Source: Novipirellula herctigrandis
GTDB lineage: Bacteria > Planctomycetota > Planctomycetia > Pirellulales > Pirellulaceae
Assembly (NCBI GenBank): GCA_007859835.1
Contig: SJPJ01000001.1
Location: 2,190,007 to 2,254,006, forward strand
DNA length: 64,000 nt
Direction of reading: 5' to 3'
Of this stretch, positions 8,689 through 17,842 are shown in pieces. Made by a program: the position numbers and the translations under genes. The notes under the pieces are model-generated. The model saw only the letters and a program-made list of their open reading frames with translations, was not told the DNA's origin and searched no databases. Every line of letters begins with the position of its first letter. Positions within the stretch are counted from its first letter, which is position 1.

Positions 8689-10368
8689 TTAGCCCCCATG
8701 AATACCGGCTTCACCATCACCACGTTCGATTTCGATCATGTGAAAGACCGTGTCCTCCCCACTTTCGTAATTCAGCAACAGTTGCGTGTCCCCAAACTGC
8801 TTGCGGGGGATGTCGACCGCAACAGTTTTCCATTGGCCGCTGTCTTTGTTGTGGACCAATTCTTTCTTGGACGAATCGGAAGTGGTAAGAGACCAGACGC
8901 CACGACCTTGGTCGAGATAGGTCACGTTGATTTTGAATGTCTCACCTTGGAAATTCTTATCCAGTTCGAAACGCATTTGTGTTTTGCCAGAGGTGTGTTC
9001 AAAAGCTCTCGCAAAACGACCGTAGATGGAATCGTCGATGTGCCAGCGGCCCACATCACCGGAACCGGGTTCGACCTGTACCAGAAAACGGCAGTAGTTG
9101 CCCGCCAGAATTCCCCAGCCGATATCGTTGTAGCCGTTACGTTTCCGATTGATCATGCCGCCACCCAGAGCCTTGTTCGGATCGTCCATTTGCGCACCAT
9201 ACGGGGCGAACGACTCGGCAATATTGAGGTAACGCTGGACGTCCCGTTTTTTCCCCGGTTTGCCGCCGAACTCCGTGGCCGAAAATCGCTGGAAATCCGA
9301 AGCGTCTAGGCCATCTCGCAGGGCGCAAAAGGCCCGCAGCGAAGTTGACGGATCGTGTTGTCCAGCATAATTATTGAAGAAGTCAAAAGCAGGGGCGTTG
9401 GCCCTATTATGCAGTGCCTTGCTGGGAATGTTCCAAATGTCGAGCCGGCAATGAGTGGCGAATAAACCAGACCAGTAAAGTGCCTGCGGGATGTTTCGCG
9501 TCGACCATTCGTACACGAACATCTCGCCATCCATTTCCCCACGTGTCAAAATGGGCACGCCACGTTTTTTGGCGGCGGCTTCCAACGCCGTAAATCTTTC
9601 CAGTCGTTGTTTGTTGTCGCTGACGTGATAGCCGTGGCTGAACATGCCATGTTTCAGCGCGATGACATCCATATGGTCCAACATCCAGTCCATCTCCCCA
9701 GACGTGTTTGCATCGGAGTTGACCAAAATGGGGATTGTGGGAAATGCCGCTTGATATCGTATCCAAGTTTCCTTTCGATATTCGTTCCACACATTCTTTG
9801 AAATCGCATAGCGTTTCTCAAGCGGATCCCCTTTATAGGGTTGGCCGTCACCAGTCGAACCTTCGGCACTCTGGACGAAGACAATTCGATCACGCAACTC
9901 CTTGGGTAACTCGCTGACATACTGACCGAAGGCATCAATCAGCTGGAAAAATCGTCTTTTATACCCAGAGTGCAGGTAGTAGGGATGCAGATTATCTTCT
10001 TTGCTCATCTTTTGGCCGAGCGGATCGACCTCACGATCGGTGTACACTCGCGGGACGCCCATCTCAAAGAGCCACTCAGGCGTTCCCGGCCGAACCCAAA
10101 CCATCAAGGTCACATACAGATCGTCTTCTGCTGCTTCACGCAACGGATTTCCAATGTATCGATCGAATTCATACTCATTCGGTTGTGGCTCTAATTTCCC
10201 CCAGTTCAGGATCAGCGGAACGCTACGTAATTCGGGGCAGTCTGAGCGTGAAATCTGCCCCGGACGCCATCCTGACCAACTGGAAATACCCAAACCATCG
10301 ACAGCATTCGCCGGAACGAAGGGGGTCGTTAGGATCGCCATCGCAACCAATAGATTCTCGAATCTCAT
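8689..10368 (-). CDS. Secreted TIM-barrel glycoside-hydrolase-like protein
   Basis: The start at 10368 is preferred over an in-frame ATG at 10503: an AGGGAA ribosome site precedes it and the protein then begins with signal peptide MRFENLLVAMAILTTPFVPANA. The 559-residue product has the look of a clan GH-A barrel: WGKLEPQPNEYEFDRY is the characteristic early segment of GH42/GH5-like enzymes, and FVQSAEGSTGDG and LTRGEMDGEMFVYEW contain acidic residues in places where acid/base and nucleophile could lie. A C-terminal beta-sandwich (about residues 420-559) may bind carbohydrate. I cannot assign a numbered GH family. It lies upstream of the beta-helix/transglutaminase-like gene on the same strand, separated by about 127 bp. 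Confidence 0.65.
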   Translation of the reverse strand: MRFENLLVAMAILTTPFVPANAVDGLGISSWSGWRPGQISRSDCPELRSVPLILNWGKLEPQPNEYEFDRYIGNPLREAAEDDLYVTLMVWVRPGTPEWLFEMGVPRVYTDREVDPLGQKMSKEDNLHPYYLHSGYKRRFFQLIDAFGQYVSELPKELRDRIVFVQSAEGSTGDGQPYKGDPLEKRYAISKNVWNEYRKETWIRYQAAFPTIPILVNSDANTSGEMDWMLDHMDVIALKHGMFSHGYHVSDNKQRLERFTALEAAAKKRGVPILTRGEMDGEMFVYEWSTRNIPQALYWSGLFATHCRLDIWNIPSKALHNRANAPAFDFFNNYAGQHDPSTSLRAFCALRDGLDASDFQRFSATEFGGKPGKKRDVQRYLNIAESFAPYGAQMDDPNKALGGGMINRKRNGYNDIGWGILAGNYCRFLVQVEPGSGDVGRWHIDDSIYGRFARAFEHTSGKTQMRFELDKNFQGETFKINVTYLDQGRGVWSLTTSDSSKKELVHNKDSGQWKTVAVDIPRKQFGDTQLLLNYESGEDTVFHMIEIERGDGEAGIHGG

Positions 10369-10926
10369 CAGCAGTTCCCTATTCTCTGAATCACAACTTG
10401 ACCATGTTGTGTCATCATTCTGTGCCATCACACAGCGCATGCATTCAATTGTAGCGGAAAGCGAGTTCCCAGATCGACAAGGTCGTCCTGTTTGCAAGCT
10501 CACTCACACGCGCACGGGGCAGCCTCAAACTCTGGCGGCAACCCTTAAGCATCGACTCCGGCGGGGTATCCTGCTTCTTACTTGCCATTCTCGCTTAGGA
10601 CGATGCTGGTATTCGGGATCCGTATGCAAAGGCGTTCGCTCAACCGAGAAACGAACCAATGTCGGTGAATTGCATACCTAAAAAAGCGATCTTGGATTGC
10701 AGAAGCCTATTGGACCGGGTCACGGTGTTGTCTATCCTTGTTAAACGTCGAAGGCTTCGCCGGCACTCTCTTTCTGAAGTTCGCGTAGACTGTCGAGAGT
10801 GGACTGTCGAGAGTGGACTGTCGAGAGTGGACTGTCGAGAGTGGACTGTCGGGGATCGCATCGACGTTTGAGTCTCTTCTGAATCTCTTCTTTGGACCAT
10901 TTCCACATCGAAACAAGGAGCGTTCT
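10369..10926 (+). other. Divergent intergenic region with a 14-bp tandem repeat
   Basis: This region separates the minus-strand TIM-barrel gene from the plus-strand small secreted protein. Apart from the tandem repeat at 10788-10851 no gene-like feature was seen; promoters for both directions should lie here. Confidence 0.4.
10788..10851. repeat. 14-bp tandem repeat, four copies plus a partial fifth
   Basis: The unit gactgtcgagagtg occurs at 10788-10801, 10802-10815, 10816-10829 and 10830-10843 without mismatch, then gactgtcg at 10844-10851. A diverged half-related string (cggcactctc) lies just upstream. Perfect copies suggest recent slippage. Confidence 0.95.
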
Positions 10927-11493
10927 GTGAAACGCATGATTGGCTGCTTACTGATACTCTGCATGATTCGTGGATCCCTGCTCGCTGCTGATTGGGATCC
11001 CAATGACGATACCTTTGACCCGAGCATTCATTCGGTTGTCGTCGGAGACGCAAGCTGGCTTGGTGACCCATCTCCGTTCGTTCATATGGGGCTACCACGA
11101 ACCGGCTATACCCATGTAAATCCGACCAATTGGGAGGGGTTTGATCCGTCAGTCCAAATCTCATTGATGGTTCCGAAAAAACCCAGTGAAACAACGCCGC
11201 AAGCGGGCGGAATGCTGATGATGAACAAAAACCAAACGATGGAATTCATCAAAGTCTTCGAGAATGGGTTGAAGGCGGAGCCTGAGGAAAAGCGAATCCA
11301 AATCAAAACGGGGTTCAAGGATGCTGACTGGGCGGTGACGTTTGCATCCGAAAAAGGCCAGCGATTTCTTCAACTGGAAAACAAGACCAAAGACAAAGTC
11401 GATACCTATCGTTTTTCCGTCAATGCATCCAAAAAGCTACTCGGAGCAATTCGGCATTCGCTAAAAAAGGTAGAGTCGACAACTGAAAAGTAA
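10927..11493 (+). CDS. Small secreted protein of unknown function
   Basis: The GTG at 10927 is chosen because an AAGGAG ribosome site lies about 8 nt before it; the frame is open further upstream through the tandem repeat, which is unlikely to be coding. The product (188 residues) starts with signal peptide VKRMIGCLLILCMIRGSLLAA. The mature part has no family I recognise; it is mixed alpha/beta in composition with a lysine-rich C-terminus and no paired cysteines. It precedes a secreted beta-helix protein by 90 bp on the same strand, so the two may be co-expressed. Confidence 0.7.
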   Translation: MKRMIGCLLILCMIRGSLLAADWDPNDDTFDPSIHSVVVGDASWLGDPSPFVHMGLPRTGYTHVNPTNWEGFDPSVQISLMVPKKPSETTPQAGGMLMMNKNQTMEFIKVFENGLKAEPEEKRIQIKTGFKDADWAVTFASEKGQRFLQLENKTKDKVDTYRFSVNASKKLLGAIRHSLKKVESTTEK

Positions 11494-11583
11494 CCTCCTG
11501 CTGCTGCTGCCGTAAGCTGTGGGGTCGGTGATCGTTGAAGTTGGCTGTGACAGCGAGTACGATTACGAATCGAGGAAGACATC

Positions 11584-13356
11584 ATGCAGATCACAACCAA
11601 ACACTTCATGATCTTCGCCTTCATTACCACGATTACTCTGACTGTAAACGCGAAAAATCCAGACACGGATCCGCAGCCCCATGAAGAGAGCGGCGTCGTT
11701 TTGGTTCCGACGTTCCACTGTATTGGCATCTACTGGTCGCCATCGGAAGGAAGCGAGGAACGCCAGGTGAGGGTGAGGTATCGTCGCAGCGGTCAACAAC
11801 GATGGTTGGCCGGCCTTCCACTGCGCTACCATCCTGTGGACACGCCGGAATGCAAAGCCGATTACCGAGGCAGTCTGGTGAATCTGGCACCGGGAACGAC
11901 TTACGATATCGAACTATCCCTCGAACAGACTGGGCAGCGGACCGAATGCCAAGGAACGACGTGGACCGAGTCCTTCCCCGTGCAATCGACTGTCAAGGTT
12001 GCCGATCGCGACGCGACGCTTGGGATCGACCAATCCGGTAGCCCGGGTGCTTACATACTATACGACGGCACGGGCTGCACGATCGACACAGACAATCAAG
12101 ACGATATTGGTATCGCTGTGCAAGGCAGCTACGTCATCCTTCGCGGCTTCACTATTAAGAATGTGAAAGAACATGGTATCCGGATCTTCAGCGGCCATCA
12201 CATCGTCATCGAAGATTGTGACATCAGCAAATGGGGCAGCGAGAGCGAAAAGGGGTGGGGCAAGAACTACCAGGCCTGCGTCTTCAGTAACAACGAGGAT
12301 CTCCATAATGTCATTATCCAACGCTGCAAGCTGCACCACCCTTCGTGGGACACCAACAGCTGGGCCGAGAAACACGCCGAATCGACGCACCCAAGAGGAC
12401 CACAAACGGTCGTATTTTGGAACTCTGCGGGAAACCACGTCATTCGATACAACGAGTGTTGGTCGGATGAGAATCATTACTTCAACGACGCAATGGGGGC
12501 TGGATCCAACGGCGGCTATCGGGGTTTCCCTGGAGCTGACAGCGACATTTACTGCAACTACATTGCCAATTGCTGGGACGACGGCATTGAAGCAGAGGGT
12601 GGCGATCAGAACGTTCGGATATGGAACAACTATGCCGAACAGGTACTCATCCCCATCGCTAACGCGGCAGTATCCATAGGCCCGCTCTACGTATGGCGGA
12701 ATGTATCAGGAAGTTCTTTCAGCCCGCCGGGCAGCAGCTGGGACATGACGCACGGACCGTTCATCAAAATGGGCTACGCGGGCGGCGAGAATTGGATGAC
12801 GGGCCACATGTACTTTTTCAACAACACCATTTTCCAGAAAGACAACAACGGCGCAGGCGGATTGGGTGGCGACAGCAGGATTATCAAACACTGCACCACG
12901 CGTAACAACATTCTTCACGTTCGCCAGGAAGATCGCCGTAGTATCGCCGACAACAACCGTCATGTTGATAACGACTTTAATCATGACCTCTGGTCGGCTG
13001 CTGTACCGGAGACCCATGAAGCACAGGGCCAAATGGGGATACCGCAATACGCCCAAGGGGTAGGTTTTGATCCCGAAACAAAAATGGGCATGTTCCAGTT
13101 GGCACCACAGAGCAAAGGTATTGATGCAGGGGTTGTCATCCCGAATTTCTGTGAGGCTATCGACGAGAACCAGCCAGACCTTGGTGCTCACGAATCCGGC
13201 ACGCCAAAAATGGAGTTTGGCGTAGCAGCTCAGTTCATGGGACAAACGAATCTATCGATCCAGCAAGGGGTGCATCAAAAAGATTCAAGCAGAGCCGTAA
13301 AAGCACTTGGAAACATTGAAGCCACACGGTCACGCCCGAACACTCAGCCGAAATGA
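11584..13356 (+). CDS. Secreted right-handed parallel beta-helix protein (pectate-lyase-like fold)
   Basis: The 590-residue protein carries a signal peptide (MQITTKHFMIFAFITTITLTVNA). Residues of about 40-130 look like a fibronectin-III-type module (LVNLAPGTTYDIELSLEQTG is the typical final strands). From about residue 150 it reads as a parallel beta-helix, with short repeats such as VILRGFTIKNVKEHGIRI and IVIEDCDISKWGS, then NVIIQRCKL and HVIRYNECW. The late segment GVVIPNFCEAIDENQPDLGAHE is the usual closing block of such proteins in planctomycetes and Bacteroidetes (compare DIGAxE endings). The fold is common to polysaccharide lyases and epimerases, but the catalytic residues cannot be fixed by eye. 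Confidence 0.8.
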   Translation: MQITTKHFMIFAFITTITLTVNAKNPDTDPQPHEESGVVLVPTFHCIGIYWSPSEGSEERQVRVRYRRSGQQRWLAGLPLRYHPVDTPECKADYRGSLVNLAPGTTYDIELSLEQTGQRTECQGTTWTESFPVQSTVKVADRDATLGIDQSGSPGAYILYDGTGCTIDTDNQDDIGIAVQGSYVILRGFTIKNVKEHGIRIFSGHHIVIEDCDISKWGSESEKGWGKNYQACVFSNNEDLHNVIIQRCKLHHPSWDTNSWAEKHAESTHPRGPQTVVFWNSAGNHVIRYNECWSDENHYFNDAMGAGSNGGYRGFPGADSDIYCNYIANCWDDGIEAEGGDQNVRIWNNYAEQVLIPIANAAVSIGPLYVWRNVSGSSFSPPGSSWDMTHGPFIKMGYAGGENWMTGHMYFFNNTIFQKDNNGAGGLGGDSRIIKHCTTRNNILHVRQEDRRSIADNNRHVDNDFNHDLWSAAVPETHEAQGQMGIPQYAQGVGFDPETKMGMFQLAPQSKGIDAGVVIPNFCEAIDENQPDLGAHESGTPKMEFGVAAQFMGQTNLSIQQGVHQKDSSRAVKALGNIEATRSRPNTQPK

Positions 13357-13447
13357 GATGTGGTTCTGCGTTAGCGTCCCCCCCTTTCTTCGTCACGGAA
13401 ACGGCCACAAGCACGATCATTCAAACAAACGGTCGTACGAAATTGGG

Positions 13448-13711
13448 TCACCCTTCGACTCCGATGACATTTATTCTACAGCCCAGGAAGATGCCTGATG
13501 TTGATCCCAGAGGCAACGAGTACGAACTTGGCCTACCGATCTGGGGGGCACCCACAGTCATCACTTTCTCGCTCTTGATTCTGTAATCCTCTGCCTTCAT
13601 GCCGCATGTCAGAAAATCGACCTCAACATCACCGTTCTGGTTGGCCACCCAGCTACTCCAATGGCGAAGTTCCGCCTCAAACAATCTTAGATATGTTGCC
13701 ACATCTTTCAT
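13448..13711 (-). CDS. Hypothetical small protein
   Basis: An 87-codon frame on the minus strand begins with ATG at 13711, with AGAG about 8 nt upstream. The first 50 residues (MKDVATYLRLFEAELRHWSSW..., then FLTCGMKAEDYRIKSEKV) are of soluble alpha/beta composition with no low-complexity bias, which favours a real gene; the tail is less protein-like. I recognise no family. It lies alone in a long intergenic stretch, so this is a tentative call. Confidence 0.35.
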   Translation of the reverse strand: MKDVATYLRLFEAELRHWSSWVANQNGDVEVDFLTCGMKAEDYRIKSEKVMTVGAPQIGRPSSYSLPLGSTSGIFLGCRINVIGVEG

Positions 13712-14601
13712 CGTGATCTCTATCGTCTTTCCGATTAGAAATCACCGACGATAGCGTGCGATACAAAAACACTGAACCGGTACAAAACAGAGCAAACCAA
13801 GGACTCTCAAGTATTTGTAGTACCATACATTTCGCCGGATAAAACGTGAGCGTCTTGGTGGGTTACTTCGGGCGTATCGACGCGCAACGAAAACCCTCCA
13901 CTCTCTATCTCTTCAATCATTGCTCACCATCTAGACGCCGGACGACACAAGCACCGGCAAACGTTTCACATGGCTTAGCTAATATCGGGACCGATCGTTG
14001 CCGATGTTATTAATTTGAAAACGCGACGAACCTGTACTCCGCCAACCGGACTCGGCGGATGCACCCACCGGCTCGCGGCATCTAAATATTGTTTGGAAAA
14101 AACTCTTTTCCCTCGGAACTCATGAGCGCGTCTGGAGGTTTAAGAACTATCACCTCCACTGCATTGGATCGTTACGATTCTTGCCAAGCACCTGCCTTTG
14201 AGAAACCACCGCTTTGTTAACAAAAGCCAAAATCATCTCCACTTAAACGGCACACCCTCTATTGGGTGAAAACGAAGTGAGATTGGTGGTATGCGATTTA
14301 CAGAGAAGCTAACTTGCTAAACAACAACTCAGGAAGTAGCATTTATGCCCGCCCCCTTGTTATATGTGGCTCACACTGTCACGTATCTTTAGGAAGTTCA
14401 AGTATGCTCAACAAACTTGAGCAAGGGCGGATGCGAGCAGGACTGTAAGTCCTAGAAAAGTGTTTTGTGCAACCTAGATATTGGAGAGTGACAAATTCAC
14501 TTTGGGTAACAGTGTCATCCATGGTGAAAAGAGTGAATCACCCGGCACCATATGGTCGACGTGTTTTTTGATTGAAGTATTTACCAACGAGGAGTATTGA
14601 A
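13712..14601 (+). other. Long leader/intergenic region upstream of the lipoprotein-DUF1559 pair
   Basis: About 890 bp without a convincing gene. Several short hairpins are visible (TGGAGGT/ACCTCCA near 14133, CACCC/GGGTG near 14252), and a denser set between 14349 and 14542 is listed separately. The rest shows nothing I can name. Confidence 0.5.
14349..14542 (+). ncRNA. Candidate structured RNA or 5' leader (unclassified)
   Basis: Several complementary arms follow one another: CCGCCCCCTTG (14349-14359) with CAAGGGCGG (14422-14430, two bulged C); inside it GCTCAA/TTGAGC (14406-14411 with 14417-14422); then AGGACT/AGTCCT (14439-14444 with 14448-14453); then ATTCACT/AGTGAAT (14495-14501 with 14532-14538), which competes with GGTGA/TCACC (14523-14527 with 14538-14542). 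It matches no riboswitch class I know. It lies just before the lipoprotein and DUF1559 genes and could be their leader. The structure is read by eye only. Confidence 0.3.
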
Positions 14602-14775
14602 TTGACCAAACTGTTTTTGCAAAGCCTATTGTTATTGGGGATTTTTGCAGCTGCGCCAGGATGCTCGGAACGTGAAGCGGTTGTCGTGACCGATGTTCGC
14701 TCCGAAGCAGAGCAGCAAGCTGTCTATGATGATTACGACAAGCAAATGGAGGAAGACGCCAAGAATTACCAGTGA
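14602..14775 (+). CDS. Small lipoprotein
   Basis: The start is set at the TTG at 14602, where a GAGGAG ribosome site sits 7 nt upstream; a TTG at 14572 is possible but has no such site. The product (57 residues) has a hydrophobic signal segment (LFLQSLLLLGIFAAAPG) ending in a lipobox AAPGC, so lipidation at that cysteine and anchoring in a membrane are predicted. The short mature part is acidic and glutamine-rich. It precedes the DUF1559 gene by 105 bp on the same strand. Small lipoproteins next to DUF1559 genes are a pattern I know from planctomycetes; their job is unknown. Confidence 0.75.
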   Translation: MTKLFLQSLLLLGIFAAAPGCSEREAVVVTDVRSEAEQQAVYDDYDKQMEEDAKNYQ

Positions 14776-14880
14776 TCTAATCAATTTTGAATGTCCCGAT
14801 TTTCCTTGCTTTGTACTCGCGATGCTCAATCAGTGTCGCTCCTTTAACGTAATGATATAACTGTTTCAAAAGGTACTAAT

Positions 14881-16080
14881 ATGAACTTAAAAAACCCTCC
14901 ACGTCGTGCTTTCACGCTTGTGGAACTCTTGGTCGTCATCGCCATCATCGGCGTGCTGGTAGGCTTGTTGCTGCCTGCCGTACAGGCTGCACGTGAAGCG
15001 GCTCGACGAATGAGCTGCAGCAACAATGTTAAGCAACTTGGACTCGCATTTCACAACTATCATTCCGCATACAATAAGTTGCCAATGCAATTAGGAGGAA
15101 CTTATCAATACGGAAAGTTAAACGCTCCGGGTGTCAATTCCGGAGGGACTTATCGCATTAGTGGACAGGGTAACAACCGTTTCCGATTGTCGTACCTGAT
15201 CCCGCTGCTACCCTTCTTTGAACAACAAGCGATGTGGGAACAAATCTCCAATCCGTTGGCGGATGGCGTACCTACAGATCCGTGGCCAGCCATGGGCCCA
15301 GCTCCATGGACAACCGGCTATACGCCTTGGATGACGGATATTCCTACACTTCGCTGCCCAAGTGATCCTGGCGTCGGCGCTGGAACAATGGGACGTGCCA
15401 ACTATGGGGTTTGTATCGGCGACGCCACTCACCGTGTTGACACCGGAATTATTAACTTTACGAATAACCAGTGGTCTACCGGGATCGAAGCGGATGCGAT
15501 GGGATCTTGTCGAGGTATGTTCATCAATCGGCGATATACTAGTTTCCGCGACACATTAGACGGCTTGGCTAACACGATCATGGCAGCCGAATTGGCAACG
15601 GATCTCGGCGATCGGGACACGCGAACTGCACCACGAAGCTCCAACGATTGGGGCGCGATGCACGGTGGCACGCTACCATGCGAAGGTTACGTTGACCCAC
15701 TTCGCCCTCAATTCTGGTCGCCAACCGCAAACAATGTCATGAGCGGCAACCAAACACGCGGCGGACGCTGGGCAGACGGTGCCCCGATTTACACCAGCTT
15801 CGTTACAATCTTGCCGCCAAATTCGCCTGTTTGTTTGGGCGGCGGCGATTCCAGCTCGGGTGAAATTGGTGCCTCGAGCCGACACCAAGGTGGCGTTCAC
15901 GTTCTGATGGGTGACGGAGCGGTTAAGTTCATCACCGAAAGTATTGAATCGGGCAACAAAAATTCACCAAAAGTCCGCTATGGTAATGGGTATCCTCAAC
16001 CGGGTAACGCCAGTCCATTCGGTTTGTGGGGGTCATTGGGAACCCGTGCTTCCAAAGAGACGATAGAATCCGAGTTCTAA
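14881..16080 (+). CDS. DUF1559 domain protein with type IV pilin-like N-terminus
   Basis: The 399-residue protein begins with a short basic leader and [21 protein letters not shown], the prepilin cleavage/methylation motif in which the conserved Glu follows the FTLVE junction. It continues with [18 protein letters not shown] and [14 protein letters not shown], the hallmark start of DUF1559 (SBP_bac_10) proteins. The C-terminus has the H-x9-DG type motif, seen here as [20 protein letters not shown]. Processing by a prepilin peptidase and export by a type II secretion/type IV pilus-like machine is expected from the N-terminus. DUF1559 proteins are greatly expanded in planctomycetes and have been suggested to form surface pili or fibres. 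A strong terminator follows 30 bp later. Confidence 0.95.
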   Translation: MNLKNPPRRAFTLVELLVVIAIIGVLVGLLLPAVQAAREAARRMSCSNNVKQLGLAFHNYHSAYNKLPMQLGGTYQYGKLNAPGVNSGGTYRISGQGNNRFRLSYLIPLLPFFEQQAMWEQISNPLADGVPTDPWPAMGPAPWTTGYTPWMTDIPTLRCPSDPGVGAGTMGRANYGVCIGDATHRVDTGIINFTNNQWSTGIEADAMGSCRGMFINRRYTSFRDTLDGLANTIMAAELATDLGDRDTRTAPRSSNDWGAMHGGTLPCEGYVDPLRPQFWSPTANNVMSGNQTRGGRWADGAPIYTSFVTILPPNSPVCLGGGDSSSGEIGASSRHQGGVHVLMGDGAVKFITESIESGNKNSPKVRYGNGYPQPGNASPFGLWGSLGTRASKETIESEF

Positions 16081-16109
16081 AGAAAACCTTCTCGTCACTG
16101 TTGTTCATC

Positions 16110-16140
16110 GAAGCCACCTCATTTTTGAGGTGGCTTCTGT
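16110..16140 (+). terminator. Rho-independent terminator after the DUF1559 gene
   Basis: A perfect 12-bp stem, gaagccacctca (16110-16121) with tgaggtggcttc (16126-16137), closes a TTTT loop. Only a short, T-rich tail follows (tgtgttt), but the stem is strong and well placed 30 bp after the stop codon. Confidence 0.85.
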
Positions 16141-16375
16141 GTTTGGGCTGATGGACTTGCAGTGCGGTCACATCAATTACGTTCGACCAAGCAGTATCGA
16201 TCTCGACTAACAACCCGGATCGCCGAGGCGATCTATATTCACTTTTCGTAAACGAAAGTACTCGTTTCCGCTTTTTGACTTCTCGGAGATGAATTACATC
16301 CAATAAAATGCGTTGTCGTCAGTTCACGATATTGGCATTATATTGGTAGGAATTCACTTTAGAGCAAAAGACAAA

Positions 16376-17842
16376 ATGCGCGACCATATTCTTCTGTTTG
16401 TCAACGGCCGACAACATCGTGTGAGCGGGGCCGACGCGTTTATTCCCCTGTCGAATTTTTTGCGCGAACGACTTGCTCTATGCGGAACAAAAATCGTCTG
16501 CTCCGAAGGCGACTGTGGGTCCTGCTCGGTGCTGTGCGGAATCGCTGATGCCGCTTCGGCCAAGCCCACTTTCAAGTACGCCGCCATCGACTCCTGCATC
16601 CGCTTTGTCTACCAGCTTGATGGCTGCAACATCGTGACGGTGGAAGGTATTGCCGACAATGAAAAATCGAGTGGCCAACTGAATAGCGTTCAAAGAGCGA
16701 TGATCGACTGTCATGGTTCACAATGCGGATTCTGTACGCCCGGTTTCGTTGTCGCGATGACGGGAATGCTTGAAAACGACGATCAGCCAAGCGAACGCCA
16801 ATGGCGGCGTGGTTTGACGGGAAATCTGTGCCGCTGTACCGGTTACACACCGATCGTCAAAGCCGGTCTTCAGTGCAGTCAAAACCGTTCGCCGAAAATA
16901 AACGAGTGTTTTCCGCCGGCGCCGATGGTTGCAGCAATGAGCGGAATTTCCGATGACGAAATCAGAATTGAACACGTCGTTGGTGAAGCTACCCAAACAA
17001 TCTATTGCCCAACTTCGCTTGAGCAAGCGACCAACTTTTTGGCTGACAACCCTTCCGCAAAAATCGTCGCCGGCGCCACCGATGTTGGTGTACAGTTCAA
17101 CAAAGGATTCTGTCACTCCGAAATCTGGATGGATCTAAATCGCGTCTCGGCTCTCAAACACCTGAAGTTGGCTGGCAATGCCATTGTTGCGGGTGCTTGC
17201 GCCACATGGACGGACATTGAAAACCTAGTCGAAAAAAGGCTACCGCAATTTTATGAAATTGTCTCCGTTTTCGGGTCGCCCCAAATTCGCAACGTCGGAA
17301 CCATCGGTGGCAACATTATTAATGCCTCACCGATCGCGGACTCACTTCCGTTTCTGTTCGTTACTGGTGCCGAACTTCAAATCGTCGGTAAGTCGGGCAC
17401 TCGGAAAGTTAACATCAACGACTTTTATCAGGGCTACAAAACATTCGATATGCAGCCAGCAGAATTGTTGGCACAAGTCAAAATTCCTTTACCGTCTAAT
17501 GATGAAGAACTTCGACTTTACAAAATCTCTCGGCGAAAAGACTTGGACATCTCCAGCTTCACTGCTGCGATTCGCATGAAGCTTGATGGAGAAGCGATTG
17601 AGAGCTGTGCGATTGCCTATGGCGCCGTGGGACCCGTCGTTTTGCGACTGCCGGAAACGGAGTCGTTTCTAATCGGTCGAACGTTTGACCTCAATACGAT
17701 GGAACAAGCTGGTTATATCGCGGTGAAAGAAATCGCGCCGATCACGGATGTCCGAGGCGGCGATGAATATCGGTTGCAACTGGCCCGCAACGTGTTGAAG
17801 AAGTTCTTTCATGAAGTCCGGGCCGCAGGAGCACTCGCATGA
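16376..17842 (+). CDS. xdhA: Xanthine dehydrogenase small subunit (2Fe-2S and FAD)
   Basis: The ATG at 16376 starts directly at the ferredoxin-like fold (MRDHILLFVNG); an upstream TTG at 16313 would add 21 residues with no homology. Domains in order: plant-type [2Fe-2S] domain with cysteines in VCSEGDCGSCSVLC; the second all-helical [2Fe-2S] domain with CGFCTPGF and NLCRCTGY; then the FAD-binding domain with KIVAGATDVGV and the IGGNIINASPIADS motif; and the CO-dehydrogenase flavoprotein C-terminal domain. This is the two-subunit arrangement (XdhA electron-transfer chain plus XdhB molybdenum chain). It passes electrons from the molybdenum site to NAD+. The last four bases overlap the start of xdhB (ATGA), a mark of translational coupling. 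Confidence 0.93.
   Translation: MRDHILLFVNGRQHRVSGADAFIPLSNFLRERLALCGTKIVCSEGDCGSCSVLCGIADAASAKPTFKYAAIDSCIRFVYQLDGCNIVTVEGIADNEKSSGQLNSVQRAMIDCHGSQCGFCTPGFVVAMTGMLENDDQPSERQWRRGLTGNLCRCTGYTPIVKAGLQCSQNRSPKINECFPPAPMVAAMSGISDDEIRIEHVVGEATQTIYCPTSLEQATNFLADNPSAKIVAGATDVGVQFNKGFCHSEIWMDLNRVSALKHLKLAGNAIVAGACATWTDIENLVEKRLPQFYEIVSVFGSPQIRNVGTIGGNIINASPIADSLPFLFVTGAELQIVGKSGTRKVNINDFYQGYKTFDMQPAELLAQVKIPLPSNDEELRLYKISRRKDLDISSFTAAIRMKLDGEAIESCAIAYGAVGPVVLRLPETESFLIGRTFDLNTMEQAGYIAVKEIAPITDVRGGDEYRLQLARNVLKKFFHEVRAAGALA

Noticed and set aside
10788..10851. CRISPR array
   Set aside because: The units are 14 bp and directly adjacent, with no spacers.
13712..14348. Known riboswitch classes in the long leader
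   Set aside because: I could not match c-di-GMP, cobalamin, TPP or SAM core motifs by eye.
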